NCBI GenBank assembly: GCA_040219025.1
Contig: JAVJTE010000020.1
Span: forward strand, 124,001 to 188,000
Source: HT1-32 sp040219025
GTDB lineage: Bacteria > Pseudomonadota > Alphaproteobacteria > Rhodospirillales > HT1-32
Reading direction: 5' to 3'
Length of the DNA: 64,000 nt
This document shows, one piece after another, positions 18,381 to 26,707 of this stretch. The translations under genes and the position numbers were made by a program. How positions within the stretch are numbered: the stretch's first letter is position 1; each line of letters starts with the position of its first letter. Below the pieces are notes generated by a model. It searched no databases and had not been told where the DNA came from. It worked only from the letters and a program-made list of their open reading frames with translations.

Positions 18381-19531
18381 TGGCCACCCCCGTCGATCCG
18401 GTTGCCTTTGCCCGGACGCTGATCCGCTGTCCCAGCGTCACGCCCGCAGAAGGCGGGGCGCTGACCACCCTGAAGGCAGCGCTGGAAGATATGGGATTTA
18501 CCGGACATCTGGTCTCCTTCTCTGCGGAAGGGACGCCGGATGTCGACAATCTCTATGCCCGGATTGGCACCGGCGGACGGAATTTCTGTTTCGCCGGGCA
18601 TACGGATGTGGTGCCGGTCGGCGATGCCGGTGCCTGGGATGATGATCCCTTCGCCGCGGTCATCCGCGACGGTGTTCTGTATGGCCGGGGTGCCGCAGAC
18701 ATGAAGGCCGCGATTGCCGCTTTCACGGCGGCAACTTCCGGCTTTCTGACGGACAATCCGGATTTCGACGAAAGCATCAGCTTCCTGATCACCGGTGACG
18801 AGGAAGGCCCCTCGGTCAATGGCACGGTCAAGCTGCTGAAATGGGCCGATGACCGGGGCGAGAAGTTTGATCTCTGCGTTGTCGGCGAGCCGACCAACCC
18901 GAATGATCTCGGCGACATGATCAAGATCGGCCGCCGTGGTTCGATGAACGCCTATCTCACCGTCCACGGCACCCAGGGGCATATCGCCTATCCGCATCTG
19001 GCCGACAATCCGATCCCGCGGCTGGTCCGGATGCTCGATGCCCTGATTTCCGAACCGCTGGATGAAGGCAATGCGCATTTCGATGCCTCCAGCCTGCAGA
19101 TATCGACCATTGATGTCGGCAACCCGACGACAAACATCATTCCGTCCCGTGCCGGCGCGGTCTTCAATATCCGCTTCAACGACATGCATTCCAGCGCCAG
19201 CCTCACCGACTGGTGCCGGGCGAAACTGGATGCTGTCGGCGGAAAGTACGATTTCCGGGTCGAGGTCTCCGGCGAGAGCTTCATCACACCGCCGGGCCCG
19301 CTCAGCGACCTGATGAGCGGCGCCATCGAGGACGTGCTGGGACGCAGGCCGGAACTGTCGACAACCGGCGGAACCTCGGATGCCCGATTCATCCACCATT
19401 ATTGCCCGGTTGCCGAGTTTGGCCTGATCGGCCGCACCATGCACAAGGTGAACGAACAGGCTGACGTCTCGGATATCGAGGCACTGGCGAAAATCTACCG
19501 GCGGATGCTCGACCGTTTCTTCCGGCCATGA
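18380..19531 (+). CDS. dapE: Succinyl-diaminopimelate desuccinylase
   Basis: M20-family zinc hydrolase, 383 residues, that removes succinate from N-succinyl-LL-diaminopimelate. Metal ligands are visible in FAGHTDVVPVGD, GRGAADMKAAIAA, the Glu-Glu pair in TGDEEGPSVNGT and the C-terminal HHYCPVAEFGLIG region with HKVNE. The dimerisation domain lies in the middle. It is translationally coupled to dapD (TAATG). Its own stop overlaps the start of a small membrane protein gene (ATGA), so the unit is nucleotidase-dapD-dapE-membrane protein. Confidence 0.97.
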   Translation: MATPVDPVAFARTLIRCPSVTPAEGGALTTLKAALEDMGFTGHLVSFSAEGTPDVDNLYARIGTGGRNFCFAGHTDVVPVGDAGAWDDDPFAAVIRDGVLYGRGAADMKAAIAAFTAATSGFLTDNPDFDESISFLITGDEEGPSVNGTVKLLKWADDRGEKFDLCVVGEPTNPNDLGDMIKIGRRGSMNAYLTVHGTQGHIAYPHLADNPIPRLVRMLDALISEPLDEGNAHFDASSLQISTIDVGNPTTNIIPSRAGAVFNIRFNDMHSSASLTDWCRAKLDAVGGKYDFRVEVSGESFITPPGPLSDLMSGAIEDVLGRRPELSTTGGTSDARFIHHYCPVAEFGLIGRTMHKVNEQADVSDIEALAKIYRRMLDRFFRP

Positions 19532-20100
19532 TGATCACCCTGCCCGAGGTGACCGCGGCAATTCACGGCGTCGGCCGGCTGCTGCGTCTGGATACTTCCG
19601 GCTACAGCTATCTGGATACCAGCCGCCGCGGTTTCTTCATGTCGTTCTGGGCCGCCGTCTTCATTCTGCCCGGGATCTTCATTCTTGGACGGTTCGACCC
19701 TGCGGCAGAGGAACTGGGCGTGCATCCCTTCCGCTTCCTGTCGGTCACGGCCATTCATTATGTGCTGAGCTGGGTCATCTATCCGCTGGTCATGTGGCAT
19801 GTCGCAGAACGGCTGGGCCGGCTGAACCGCTATGTGCTCTATATCGTTGCCTATAACTGGGCCGGTGTGCTGCAGATTGCAATTCTGGCGGCGATTGAAA
19901 CCGTCGGCCAGACCGGCCTGCTGCCGCCGGGCTTTGCCGATCTGGTGAGCTTCATGGTCATCGTTACCCTGCTGGTCTGGAGCGGCTATGTCGCAAAGAC
20001 GGCCATGGATGTCAGCGTGCCCGTTGCCGCAGCACTGGTCGGGTTTGAAATTGTCCTGGCTGTGGCACTGTTCCAGATCAGGACAATGCTGATCTACTGA
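19528..20100 (+). CDS. Conserved-looking integral membrane protein, unknown function
   Basis: I do not recognise a named family with certainty. The 190-residue protein has about five hydrophobic segments (FFMSFWAAVFILPGIFIL, FLSVTAIHYVLSWVIYPLVM, YIVAYNWAGVLQIAILAAI, LVSFMVIVTLLVWSGYV and VAAALVGFEIVLAVALF), broadly like Yip1-type small membrane proteins. It overlaps the dapE stop (ATGA; a second ATG follows directly at 19531), so it is translated from the same mRNA. A role in lysine or murein metabolism is suggested only by position. Confidence 0.7.
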   Translation: MMITLPEVTAAIHGVGRLLRLDTSGYSYLDTSRRGFFMSFWAAVFILPGIFILGRFDPAAEELGVHPFRFLSVTAIHYVLSWVIYPLVMWHVAERLGRLNRYVLYIVAYNWAGVLQIAILAAIETVGQTGLLPPGFADLVSFMVIVTLLVWSGYVAKTAMDVSVPVAAALVGFEIVLAVALFQIRTMLIY

Positions 20101-20103
20101 CCG

Positions 20104-21150
20104 TCAGACCCGGCGCGGAATCGCCACCCAGTAATCGAAATCCAGAACGACAGCGTCATGCGCTTCTGTGGCCCCCGGAAAATCGCTACAGGGGTGGTTT
20201 TTCGCCGCAACCAGCCGCAGACGCAGCGCCCCGAGGTCATCGCGACCCGGCAGCGGGGCCGTCTCCAGCACCTCCGTCCAGGCATAGACCGTGTCACCGG
20301 CAAAGATCGGCGCAACATGACGCCCGCCATTGATGGCGATGATGTGCTGCGCATTCCCCAGCCCGTTGAAGCTCAGACCACGGGCCAGACTGATGACATG
20401 CCCGCCATAGACCAGACGCCGGCCAAACCGGTTTCCGGATGCCGCATGCTGGTCGAAATGAACCTTTGCCGTGTTCTGGTACAGCCGCGTTGCGATCATG
20501 TGATCGGCTTCCTCAACCGTCATGCCATCGACATGGTCGATTTTCTCACCTGCCGCGTAATCCTCAAACAAATGCGCTGACCCGGCCATCGCCACATCAT
20601 AACCCCTGCCGGAAAATCCGGAATGATCTGCCAGACTGTCTGCGGTCACCACTTTCGCCAGTTCAGGTAACTGCGCGGCCGGGGCCGGGCTGGCCGGGTC
20701 CCGTTTCTGCACCATCACCCAGCGGACATAGGAAAGCACGCCTTCGCCCCGTTGGTTGCGGCCGGTGGTGCGCACATAAACCACCCCGGTCTTGCCGCTG
20801 GAATTCTCTTTCAGGCCGATCACCTCCGACGTCGCGGTCAGACTGTCACCCGGATAAACGGGAACCCCGAACTGTCCCTCGGCATAGCCCAGATTGGCGA
20901 CCGCGTTGAGGGAGACATCGGGAACGGTCTTCCCGAACACAGTATGAAAGACCAGCAGGTCGTCCAGCGGTGCCCGTGGCAGACCGCAGGTGGCGGCAAA
21001 ACTGTCGGCGGATTGCAGGGCAAAACGGCTACCATACAACGCGGTATACAGTGAGGCATCGCCGCTGGTCAGCGTCCGGGGTGTGGCATGGGTCAGCAGC
21101 TGGCCGACCGTGAAATCTTCAAAAAAATTGCCGGTGGATGTCTTGGTCAT
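20104..21150 (-). CDS. mch: Mesaconyl-CoA (2-methylfumaryl-CoA) hydratase, MaoC-like
   Basis: Double hot-dog hydratase of 348 residues, the length of Mch rather than of single-domain MaoC proteins. N-terminal half: FFEDFTVGQLLTHATPRTLT and DASLYTALYGSRFALQ; C-terminal half: HLFEDYAAGEKIDH and RLVYGGHVISLARGLSFNGL. In the ethylmalonyl-CoA pathway this enzyme interconverts mesaconyl-CoA and methylmalyl-CoA, which the next enzyme class then cleaves to propionyl-CoA and glyoxylate. The CoA-ester lyase gene lies 10 bp upstream on the same strand, which supports the assignment. The core marker enzymes of the pathway (Ccr, Ecm, Mcd) are not in the window. Confidence 0.82.
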   Translation of the reverse strand: MTKTSTGNFFEDFTVGQLLTHATPRTLTSGDASLYTALYGSRFALQSADSFAATCGLPRAPLDDLLVFHTVFGKTVPDVSLNAVANLGYAEGQFGVPVYPGDSLTATSEVIGLKENSSGKTGVVYVRTTGRNQRGEGVLSYVRWVMVQKRDPASPAPAAQLPELAKVVTADSLADHSGFSGRGYDVAMAGSAHLFEDYAAGEKIDHVDGMTVEEADHMIATRLYQNTAKVHFDQHAASGNRFGRRLVYGGHVISLARGLSFNGLGNAQHIIAINGGRHVAPIFAGDTVYAWTEVLETAPLPGRDDLGALRLRLVAAKNHPCSDFPGATEAHDAVVLDFDYWVAIPRRV

Positions 21151-21160
21151 GCCGGATTCC

Positions 21161-22036
21161 TCAGGACTGCATCTTGGTGATCATGTCGGCCAGCCCGACA
21201 ACCCGCCGGGCATTTTCCACATGCAGGTTCTCGATCAGCTTGCCATCGACCACCACAACGCCCTTGCCTTCTGCGGCGGCGGCGGCATGCGCCTCGATAA
21301 TCCTGTGGGACCAGCTGATTTCCGCGTCAGTCGGGCCAAAGGTCTCGTTCGCGACATCGATGGTTTTCGGATGGATCAGCGTCTTGCCGTCAAAACCCAG
21401 TTCCAGCCCCTGCCGGCAGGACGCAGCAAAACCCGCGTCATCGGCGAGGTCGAGATGCACGCCGTCAAGAATGGCAAGCCCGTAAGCCCGTGCCGCAAGG
21501 ACGCTGAGATTGAGCGAGGTGATGAACGGCATCCGCTCGGGCGTATGCAGGCAGTGCAGGTCTTTCGCCAGATCCGACGTACCCATGACAAAACCGCCAA
21601 GCCGGGGCGTTGAACGGGCAATTTCCAGCGCATTGAGCACGCCGAGCGGGGTTTCAATCATGCACCAGATGGCCATATCCCCTGCAGCGCCACCGGCCTC
21701 CAGAATGGCCTCGGCCTTGCGCACCATATCGCCGCTTTCAACCTTCGGCAGCAACACGCCCTGCGCCGGCATCTTTGCCACAGCGGCGATATCGGCCTGC
21801 CCCCATTCGGTTTCCAGCCCGTTGGTGCGTACCAGAATTTCCCGCAGGCCATAGCCGCCCCCGGCCAGTGCGTCGGCGACCAGCTTGCGGGCCTCCGCCT
21901 TGGCGTCCGGTGCAACCGCATCCTCGAAATCCAGGATCAGCCCGTCAGCCGCGAGATTTCGCCCCTTTTCCAGGGCGCGGGCGTTCGAACCCGGCATGTA
22001 GAGGACGGAACGACGGGGGCGGGCAGTGGCAGCCAT
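21161..22036 (-). CDS. HpcH/HpaI-family CoA ester lyase or thioesterase (malyl-CoA lyase / Mcl2 type)
   Basis: Magnesium-dependent enzyme of 291 residues in the citrate-lyase-beta/malyl-CoA-lyase superfamily. Signature elements are RSVLYMPGSNARALEKG, LILDFEDAVAPDAK, the metal-binding glutamate region in WCMIETPLGVLNALE, and GFDGKTLIHPKTI. In organisms with the ethylmalonyl-CoA pathway, homologues cleave methylmalyl-CoA and malyl-CoA to glyoxylate (Mcl1) or hydrolyse malyl-CoA (Mcl2). This short form next to the hydratase fits either; the choice cannot be made by eye. GGAG precedes the ATG. It is the first gene of the two-gene unit. Confidence 0.82.
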   Translation of the reverse strand: MAATARPRRSVLYMPGSNARALEKGRNLAADGLILDFEDAVAPDAKAEARKLVADALAGGGYGLREILVRTNGLETEWGQADIAAVAKMPAQGVLLPKVESGDMVRKAEAILEAGGAAGDMAIWCMIETPLGVLNALEIARSTPRLGGFVMGTSDLAKDLHCLHTPERMPFITSLNLSVLAARAYGLAILDGVHLDLADDAGFAASCRQGLELGFDGKTLIHPKTIDVANETFGPTDAEISWSHRIIEAHAAAAAEGKGVVVVDGKLIENLHVENARRVVGLADMITKMQS

Positions 22037-22136
22037 GAGAAAATCTCCGGGAAATGTTCATTGCAGCGTTCTGTAATGCACGGGAAGATGTGCCATGCCT
22101 GATCCTCTGCGCCAACCGTGAAACTGGCTTTCCGTT

Positions 22137-22967
22137 TTGAAAATACTCTCCCTGCATTCCGCCGTCGCCTATGGCCGCGTCGGTAATTCCGCACTGACCA
22201 TCCCGCTCGCGGCTGTCGGATGTGAAGTCATCCCGCTGAACACCACCCGCCTGGCCCATCATCCCGGATATGGTCCCTGGTGCGGTCGTATCGAGGAAAC
22301 TCAGGTCCTGTCGGAAATGGTCGAGGCGCTGGCGAATATCGGCCTGTTCGACCGCATTGACGGCCTGCTGTCGGGATATCTGGGTACGGGCAGCAATGCC
22401 GGGCCGGTCTTTTCGGCACGGCGCTGTCTGCGTCCGGGTGCACCCTGGCTCTGTGATCCGGTGATCGGCGATTCCGATACCGGTATCTATGTGCAGCCGG
22501 ATGTGATCGACGCTATTCGCGACCAGCTTGCGCCACAGGCCGATATCATGACCCCGAATGCGTTCGAGCTTGGCATTCTGACCGGCCTGGCGACCGATAC
22601 ACTGGACACCGCCCTGACTGCCGCCCGGAGCCTGATCGGTGGCAGCGACCGGGTCATTGCCGTGACCACCGCACCGGTTGCCGCCGACCGGACCGGGGTG
22701 CTGCTGGTTTCCGCCGACAGCGCCACGCTGATGACCACGCCGGTCATCTCCGTCGATGTGAAGGGGACCGGCGACCTGTTTGCCGGGCATCTGCTGGCCG
22801 GGATCATCGCCGGCCTGACGCCAACAGACAGCTGCCAGGCCGCAATCGGGCGACTTTATATGGCGCTGCGGCTGACCGAACAACTGCAGGCCGACGAGCT
22901 GATGGTGCTCGACCCGGCCAGCAACCCGGCCCTCGACCTGACAATGGTAGAGCGCACAACGCTTTAA
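22137..22967 (+). CDS. pdxY: Pyridoxal kinase (PdxY/PdxK type)
   Basis: Phosphorylates pyridoxal with ATP to PLP; 276 residues, ribokinase fold. The N-terminus ILSLHSAVAYGRVGNSA matches the PdxY start, followed by TRLAHHPGYGPWCGR, GYLGTGSNAG, LCDPVIGDSDTGIYV and the catalytic loop DVKGTGDLFAGH, whose Asp is the general base. The start codon is TTG: it gives the family N-terminus exactly and no ATG or GTG lies close by; I see no strong ribosome binding site. It is divergent from the CoA-ester-lyase gene. The many PLP enzymes in this window make the gene apt, but a direct link is inference. Confidence 0.9.
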   Translation: MKILSLHSAVAYGRVGNSALTIPLAAVGCEVIPLNTTRLAHHPGYGPWCGRIEETQVLSEMVEALANIGLFDRIDGLLSGYLGTGSNAGPVFSARRCLRPGAPWLCDPVIGDSDTGIYVQPDVIDAIRDQLAPQADIMTPNAFELGILTGLATDTLDTALTAARSLIGGSDRVIAVTTAPVAADRTGVLLVSADSATLMTTPVISVDVKGTGDLFAGHLLAGIIAGLTPTDSCQAAIGRLYMALRLTEQLQADELMVLDPASNPALDLTMVERTTL

Positions 22968-23000
22968 GGGTAACGACGGAGATATCCGCAAATCCTCCCC

Positions 23001-24062
23001 TCAGGCGTAGGTGTCGATCAGCAGGCCGGTCAGTTTGTTGCCGCCGAGAAAGGGCTGGTAAAAATCGGTATAGTTGGACTGCGTTCTGGACAGTGAATTC
23101 AGCACGAACACGGCGCGCTGGAAATCTGCCTGCACATCGGCCTGATTTTCAAAGCCGGCCAGCGCCGCCTCGCGCAGCAGGTCAAAGACTTCCTCCTGCT
23201 TGTCCTCAATCAGGGCGTCAATGCGGTCTGCCGCGTTCTGCGCCTGCGTCTGTTCGGATTCAAGGCGGAGCACCTCGCGCTCGAACGTCTCGCGCGCTGT
23301 TGTGATATCCGCCGCCGCCTGTGCCCGCCCGGCAACGGTCGAGAAGTCATAGAAGAAAGCATTGAGAACGCCGAGGCCGCCACGATTAACGGTTCCGGTA
23401 TAGCTTGTCTCTGATGCCTGCCCGGCATCCACCGTGAAGCCGACATTCGTACCGTCAAAGCTGTCCAGCTGCACACCCTTGACCGAAAAGGCATCTCCCA
23501 GGCTGTCATTCGGATAGGATTCATACAGGCGCAGCGAATCTGAATTGAATTCCGGGATGAACAGGCCGCCACCATCGTTCGTGACATAATAATCGCTGGC
23601 CAGAAAGGATCCGGTGACCGTCCGGGTATGACCGAACTGGTCGAAGGCATAACTTGTCTGGTTGTTCTGGAATGTGGCCCGCCCGACATTGCCGCTCAGC
23701 TCGCCGGATGACGCGATGGAGAATATCTCTGCCAGCGTGTCGTCAAAGCGACTGGCATAGAACTCCGGGTCATTCGCAGCGTTCTCGACATCGATCTTCA
23801 GCTGAAACAGCAGCGGACGGATCTCATCGGCATTGTTCAGCGCAATCTCGATCGCCGATTCCGACAGAATTGCGTCGACCTTCAAAGCCTGCAGGCGCTG
23901 CTGTTCTTCCTCGGCAACCGTCGACTGGCGCTCAAACACCGCCGCATTGGTCTGCGATGTCTCTTCCAGACGCCGCTGAAACGAGACCCGGAGCGAGTCC
24001 AGAATCAGCGAGTTGGAAACCGACGGCAGCAGGCCGCTGTTGCTGAGTACTGTTTCAACCAA
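23001..24062 (-). CDS. Unknown 353-residue protein with helical ends and a beta-rich centre
   Basis: I do not recognise this protein. It has no signal peptide or membrane segment. Residues about 20-110 are helical and probably coiled-coil (LRVSFQRRLEETSQ, FERQSTVAEEEQQRLQALK); about 125-245 is rich in Gly, Ser, Thr and aromatic residues, suggesting beta structure; about 245-330 is again long helix (TTARETFEREVLRLESEQ, AADRIDALIEDKQEEVFDLL). This helix-beta-helix plan recalls flagellin or hook-associated proteins, but the conserved flagellin terminal sequences are absent. The start is TTG with GGAG upstream. No flagellar genes are nearby. Flanking genes give no clue. Confidence 0.65.
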   Translation of the reverse strand: MVETVLSNSGLLPSVSNSLILDSLRVSFQRRLEETSQTNAAVFERQSTVAEEEQQRLQALKVDAILSESAIEIALNNADEIRPLLFQLKIDVENAANDPEFYASRFDDTLAEIFSIASSGELSGNVGRATFQNNQTSYAFDQFGHTRTVTGSFLASDYYVTNDGGGLFIPEFNSDSLRLYESYPNDSLGDAFSVKGVQLDSFDGTNVGFTVDAGQASETSYTGTVNRGGLGVLNAFFYDFSTVAGRAQAAADITTARETFEREVLRLESEQTQAQNAADRIDALIEDKQEEVFDLLREAALAGFENQADVQADFQRAVFVLNSLSRTQSNYTDFYQPFLGGNKLTGLLIDTYA

Positions 24063-24154
24063 GCGATAACGCTCCGGAAAAGCTGAAATCTTAACCGGAT
24101 GTTAACATGTCGCCCGCGATTCGACCCAGTGAATTACCCAACAGGGTTAACGGG

Positions 24155-25129
24155 TCAGTCCGCCATCAACTCGAACAGCATGAGATAGGTCCGTTGCAGG
24201 GCGGAATAATTGTCGTCAGAGACCAGATAAACCATCTGCCGTCCGTCCTCTGTCATCCAGGTGCCGATGCCTTCCATATTGTCGAAGGTGGCACCGGCAT
24301 CCAGCCGGGCGATCTCCGGCCCGTCGATCACCGCACCGGCCCGGATGCTGTCCTGCGACAGGCGTCTGATCCGTGATCCGATACCGCCGCGCAGACCGAA
24401 CCGCCGTTCCAGCAACAGCACATCACCGCCGGACAGGGTTGCCGCGCCGGTCGGCTTGAAGGTACCGGATGTGCGTACGGTGACGACATCCCATCCCTTC
24501 CGGTCACTGATCCAGCCGACCACGCTGTCACCGCGGCCAAAATCTTCGGTAACCGCAAACAGCTTGCCGTTCTGAAGCAGGGTCAGCGCCTCGATTCCGC
24601 CATTCGAGGGGGCATCCGCAACTTCATCCGGCGACAGGATCACCGATGGCAGCACCTCACCGGGCGGATAAGCCCAGAGCCGGTGGTTGCGTTCAAAGGC
24701 AATGATCATCGCCCCGTCCACACCGACGGCAACCGATTCCGCATCGCGCTGCGCACTCTGCTCAAGCGGGCGGCCATCTTCGCCCGCCAGCACACCCAGT
24801 TCAGCCCCGGATATGCCGACCAGCTTCCCGTCACGGTAATCCGGGGTCATCACCACCCAGAACCCGTGATCGGAAAAGGCCGTGATCTCCTTGCCGTCCG
24901 GACGGATGGCCAGCGCCGACAGGCCGCCGAACCGGCGATCCGCAGAGGTCAGGTCAAGCCCGCCCCGCCAGACCAGCCGGCCCAGCTCTGCACGGGTCAG
25001 GTCATCCCGGAACAGGGGCACCGGTGTCACCTTCAGCTCCAGCGGATCGGCAACAGACGGGGAGGCCGTCAGCGTAATCAGGCAGGCAGCAAGGGTGGCA
25101 CCGGCCAGCAGTTTCCGGACAGGCCGCAT
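24155..25129 (-). CDS. Exported phytase-like esterase protein (esterase-like activity of phytase family)
   Basis: Predicted secreted or periplasmic beta-propeller protein of about 324 residues. A signal peptide is clear (RKLLAGATLAACLITLT then ASPSVADP). The mature part follows the phytase-like pattern: GGLSALAIRPDGKEITAFSDHG, DAESVAVGVDGAMIIAFERNHRLW, NGGIEALTLLQNGKLFAVTED and NMEGIGTWMTEDGRQMVYLVSDDN. Proteins of this family are annotated for esterase-like activity; the natural substrate is not known. The ATG at 25129 is preferred; an in-frame GTG lies two codons upstream. It is the last gene of the argD-argF-hslO-lipoprotein operon. Confidence 0.8.
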   Translation of the reverse strand: MRPVRKLLAGATLAACLITLTASPSVADPLELKVTPVPLFRDDLTRAELGRLVWRGGLDLTSADRRFGGLSALAIRPDGKEITAFSDHGFWVVMTPDYRDGKLVGISGAELGVLAGEDGRPLEQSAQRDAESVAVGVDGAMIIAFERNHRLWAYPPGEVLPSVILSPDEVADAPSNGGIEALTLLQNGKLFAVTEDFGRGDSVVGWISDRKGWDVVTVRTSGTFKPTGAATLSGGDVLLLERRFGLRGGIGSRIRRLSQDSIRAGAVIDGPEIARLDAGATFDNMEGIGTWMTEDGRQMVYLVSDDNYSALQRTYLMLFELMAD

Positions 25130-25138
25130 GATCACTGC

Positions 25139-25741
25139 CTATTGCAGGTAGGGGCCGAGATTCTTGCTGATCTCCGCGCTCATCCGCTCGTCGAGGTCGC
25201 GGGCAAGGTCACGGGTCATGTCATACCAGATCTGGTTGCGCTGGTTGACCGTATAGTTCTCGGCCACCGTATGGGACCGTTTCACACCGACCTCAACTTC
25301 CCCGACAACATTGCCGCTGTCGTTGATGATCTGGAGGGTGACACTGATCCGGGCCGTATAGCGTTCGGACTGGTCGGTGGTGAAGGCACCCTTGATGCCC
25401 TTGGTGCCATCCAGCTTTTCTTCAACCGCCGAGGCATCGACAATGTTATAGACCACCCGGTTCGGGCCGCCTGACATCTTCAGCCGGTCCTGCGCCCAGT
25501 TGCGGGCGGTATCGGTCAGCGATACCGGAAACCGGTGGTCGACATTCGGATCGGTCAGCGGTGCCCGGTAGGTGGTCGAGACATCAAGCGCAGATGCCGA
25601 CAGGCCGATCTGCGGCTGCTGGGTAAAACGGATATCCGGATAGGACGGACCCTTTGGTGCCGCCGTGCACCCGGCCAGGACGGCAACAGTCACACCGGCC
25701 AGCAACATCGTGAGACGGCGGAAGGCAATAGCACGGATCAT
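25139..25741 (-). CDS. Lipoprotein of unknown function
   Basis: A 200-residue protein with a lipoprotein signal (LLAGVTVAVLAGCTAAP; lipobox LAGC). The mature domain is mixed alpha/beta with RYTARISVTLQIINDSGNVVGEVEVGVKRSHTV, and a helical C-terminus WYDMTRDLARDLDERM. I do not recognise a named family. Its AGGAG ribosome binding site lies inside the last codons of hslO, and its ATG follows the hslO stop by three bases, so it is translationally tied to hslO. The next gene begins 9 bp after its stop. Confidence 0.78.
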   Translation of the reverse strand: MIRAIAFRRLTMLLAGVTVAVLAGCTAAPKGPSYPDIRFTQQPQIGLSASALDVSTTYRAPLTDPNVDHRFPVSLTDTARNWAQDRLKMSGGPNRVVYNIVDASAVEEKLDGTKGIKGAFTTDQSERYTARISVTLQIINDSGNVVGEVEVGVKRSHTVAENYTVNQRNQIWYDMTRDLARDLDERMSAEISKNLGPYLQ

Positions 25742-25744
25742 GGT

Positions 25745-26707
25745 CTACTCCTGATTTGTGTCGGCCGGTGATTCAAGCTCTGCCGGGGTGAAGTGAAAAT
25801 CCGCCCGGCAGAATTCGCAGGTAACGGTGATGCGGCCATCTTCCATCATATCGTCAATGTCATCTTTCCCGAATGACATCATGGCTGATAGCAGCCGATT
25901 GCGGCAGCATTCTGACCGGGCGGTGATTGCCCGCTCGTCCGCCACCCGCACGTCATCTTCGTTGAACAGCCGCCAGATCAGGTCAATTCCGGTAAGCTGC
26001 AGATCCAGCAGCTCCTCCGGCTTCAGGCTGCTCATCAGCAGGCAATGCCGGATCCAGTCGTCTTCGGCGTCTTCAACCGTGACACCTTTCGGCAGGGTTT
26101 CCGCCGGCAGGCGCTGCAACATCATGCCACAGCCCACCCATTCGCCGAACGGGGTCCGTCCGACGGCAATCTCTGCGGCTGTCTCGATCTGTTCCGAACG
26201 CTGAAAATAATCCAGGACACAATCGGTCAGCCGGTCCCCTTCCAGCGGGACAATACCCTGATAGATATCCGTATCCGGCCCCTGATCGACGGTGAAGGCC
26301 AGATAGCCGCCACCCAGCAGGGCCATGACCGGGGCTGCCGCTACCCGCGCCGGATCGACGGCCGCCAGGGCTTCCTCGTCGAACCGGGCATAACCGCGCA
26401 CCTCGCCCTCGCTGGTGACATCGACGACCAGCATCGAGACCGCGCCCTCACCCTTTGTCTGCAGGATAAACTTGCCGTCATATTTCAGGGCAGACGACAG
26501 CAGCACGGACAGCACCAGTGTCTCGCCCAGCAGCTGCGAGACCGGTTCCGGATAGTCATGGCGGCTGAGCACCTGATGCAGCGAGGCGTTCAGGCGGGTG
26601 ATCCGGCCACGGACATTGCTCGCCTCGATCAGAAACGGGCGGACAACATCCTCACCGGTTGGCGGTGTGACCCGGATCGGGGTGCCGCCTGTGGTCAGCT
26701 CAGACAC
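25745..26707 (-). CDS. hslO: Redox-regulated chaperone Hsp33 with variant zinc site
   Basis: Cytosolic holdase chaperone, 320 residues, activated in its family by oxidation of a four-cysteine zinc site. The core fold is present (FLIEASNVRGRITRL, LLGETLVLSVLLSSALKYDGKF, LGGGYLAFTVDQ, GCGMMLQRLP). The C-terminal zinc domain reads Ser265-Glu-Cys267-Cys268-Arg and Cys297-Glu-Phe-Cys300. Hsp33 normally has Cys-x-Cys before CxxC, so the first cysteine is Ser here and a shifted cysteine sits next to the second. The chosen start is GTG at 26707, inside the argF end; a longer frame to 26824 has no homology-like N-terminus. The gene lies between argF and a lipoprotein gene. Confidence 0.92.
   Translation of the reverse strand: MSELTTGGTPIRVTPPTGEDVVRPFLIEASNVRGRITRLNASLHQVLSRHDYPEPVSQLLGETLVLSVLLSSALKYDGKFILQTKGEGAVSMLVVDVTSEGEVRGYARFDEEALAAVDPARVAAAPVMALLGGGYLAFTVDQGPDTDIYQGIVPLEGDRLTDCVLDYFQRSEQIETAAEIAVGRTPFGEWVGCGMMLQRLPAETLPKGVTVEDAEDDWIRHCLLMSSLKPEELLDLQLTGIDLIWRLFNEDDVRVADERAITARSECCRNRLLSAMMSFGKDDIDDMMEDGRITVTCEFCRADFHFTPAELESPADTNQE

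Noticed and set aside
18230..19444. 404-codon open frame on the minus strand opposite dapE
   Set aside because: Shadow of dapE; no start signal and no family-like motif.
21975..22000. tRNA T-arm-like string (GCGTTCGAACCCGGC)
   Set aside because: It encodes residues near the start of the CoA ester lyase; no acceptor or anticodon arms surround it.
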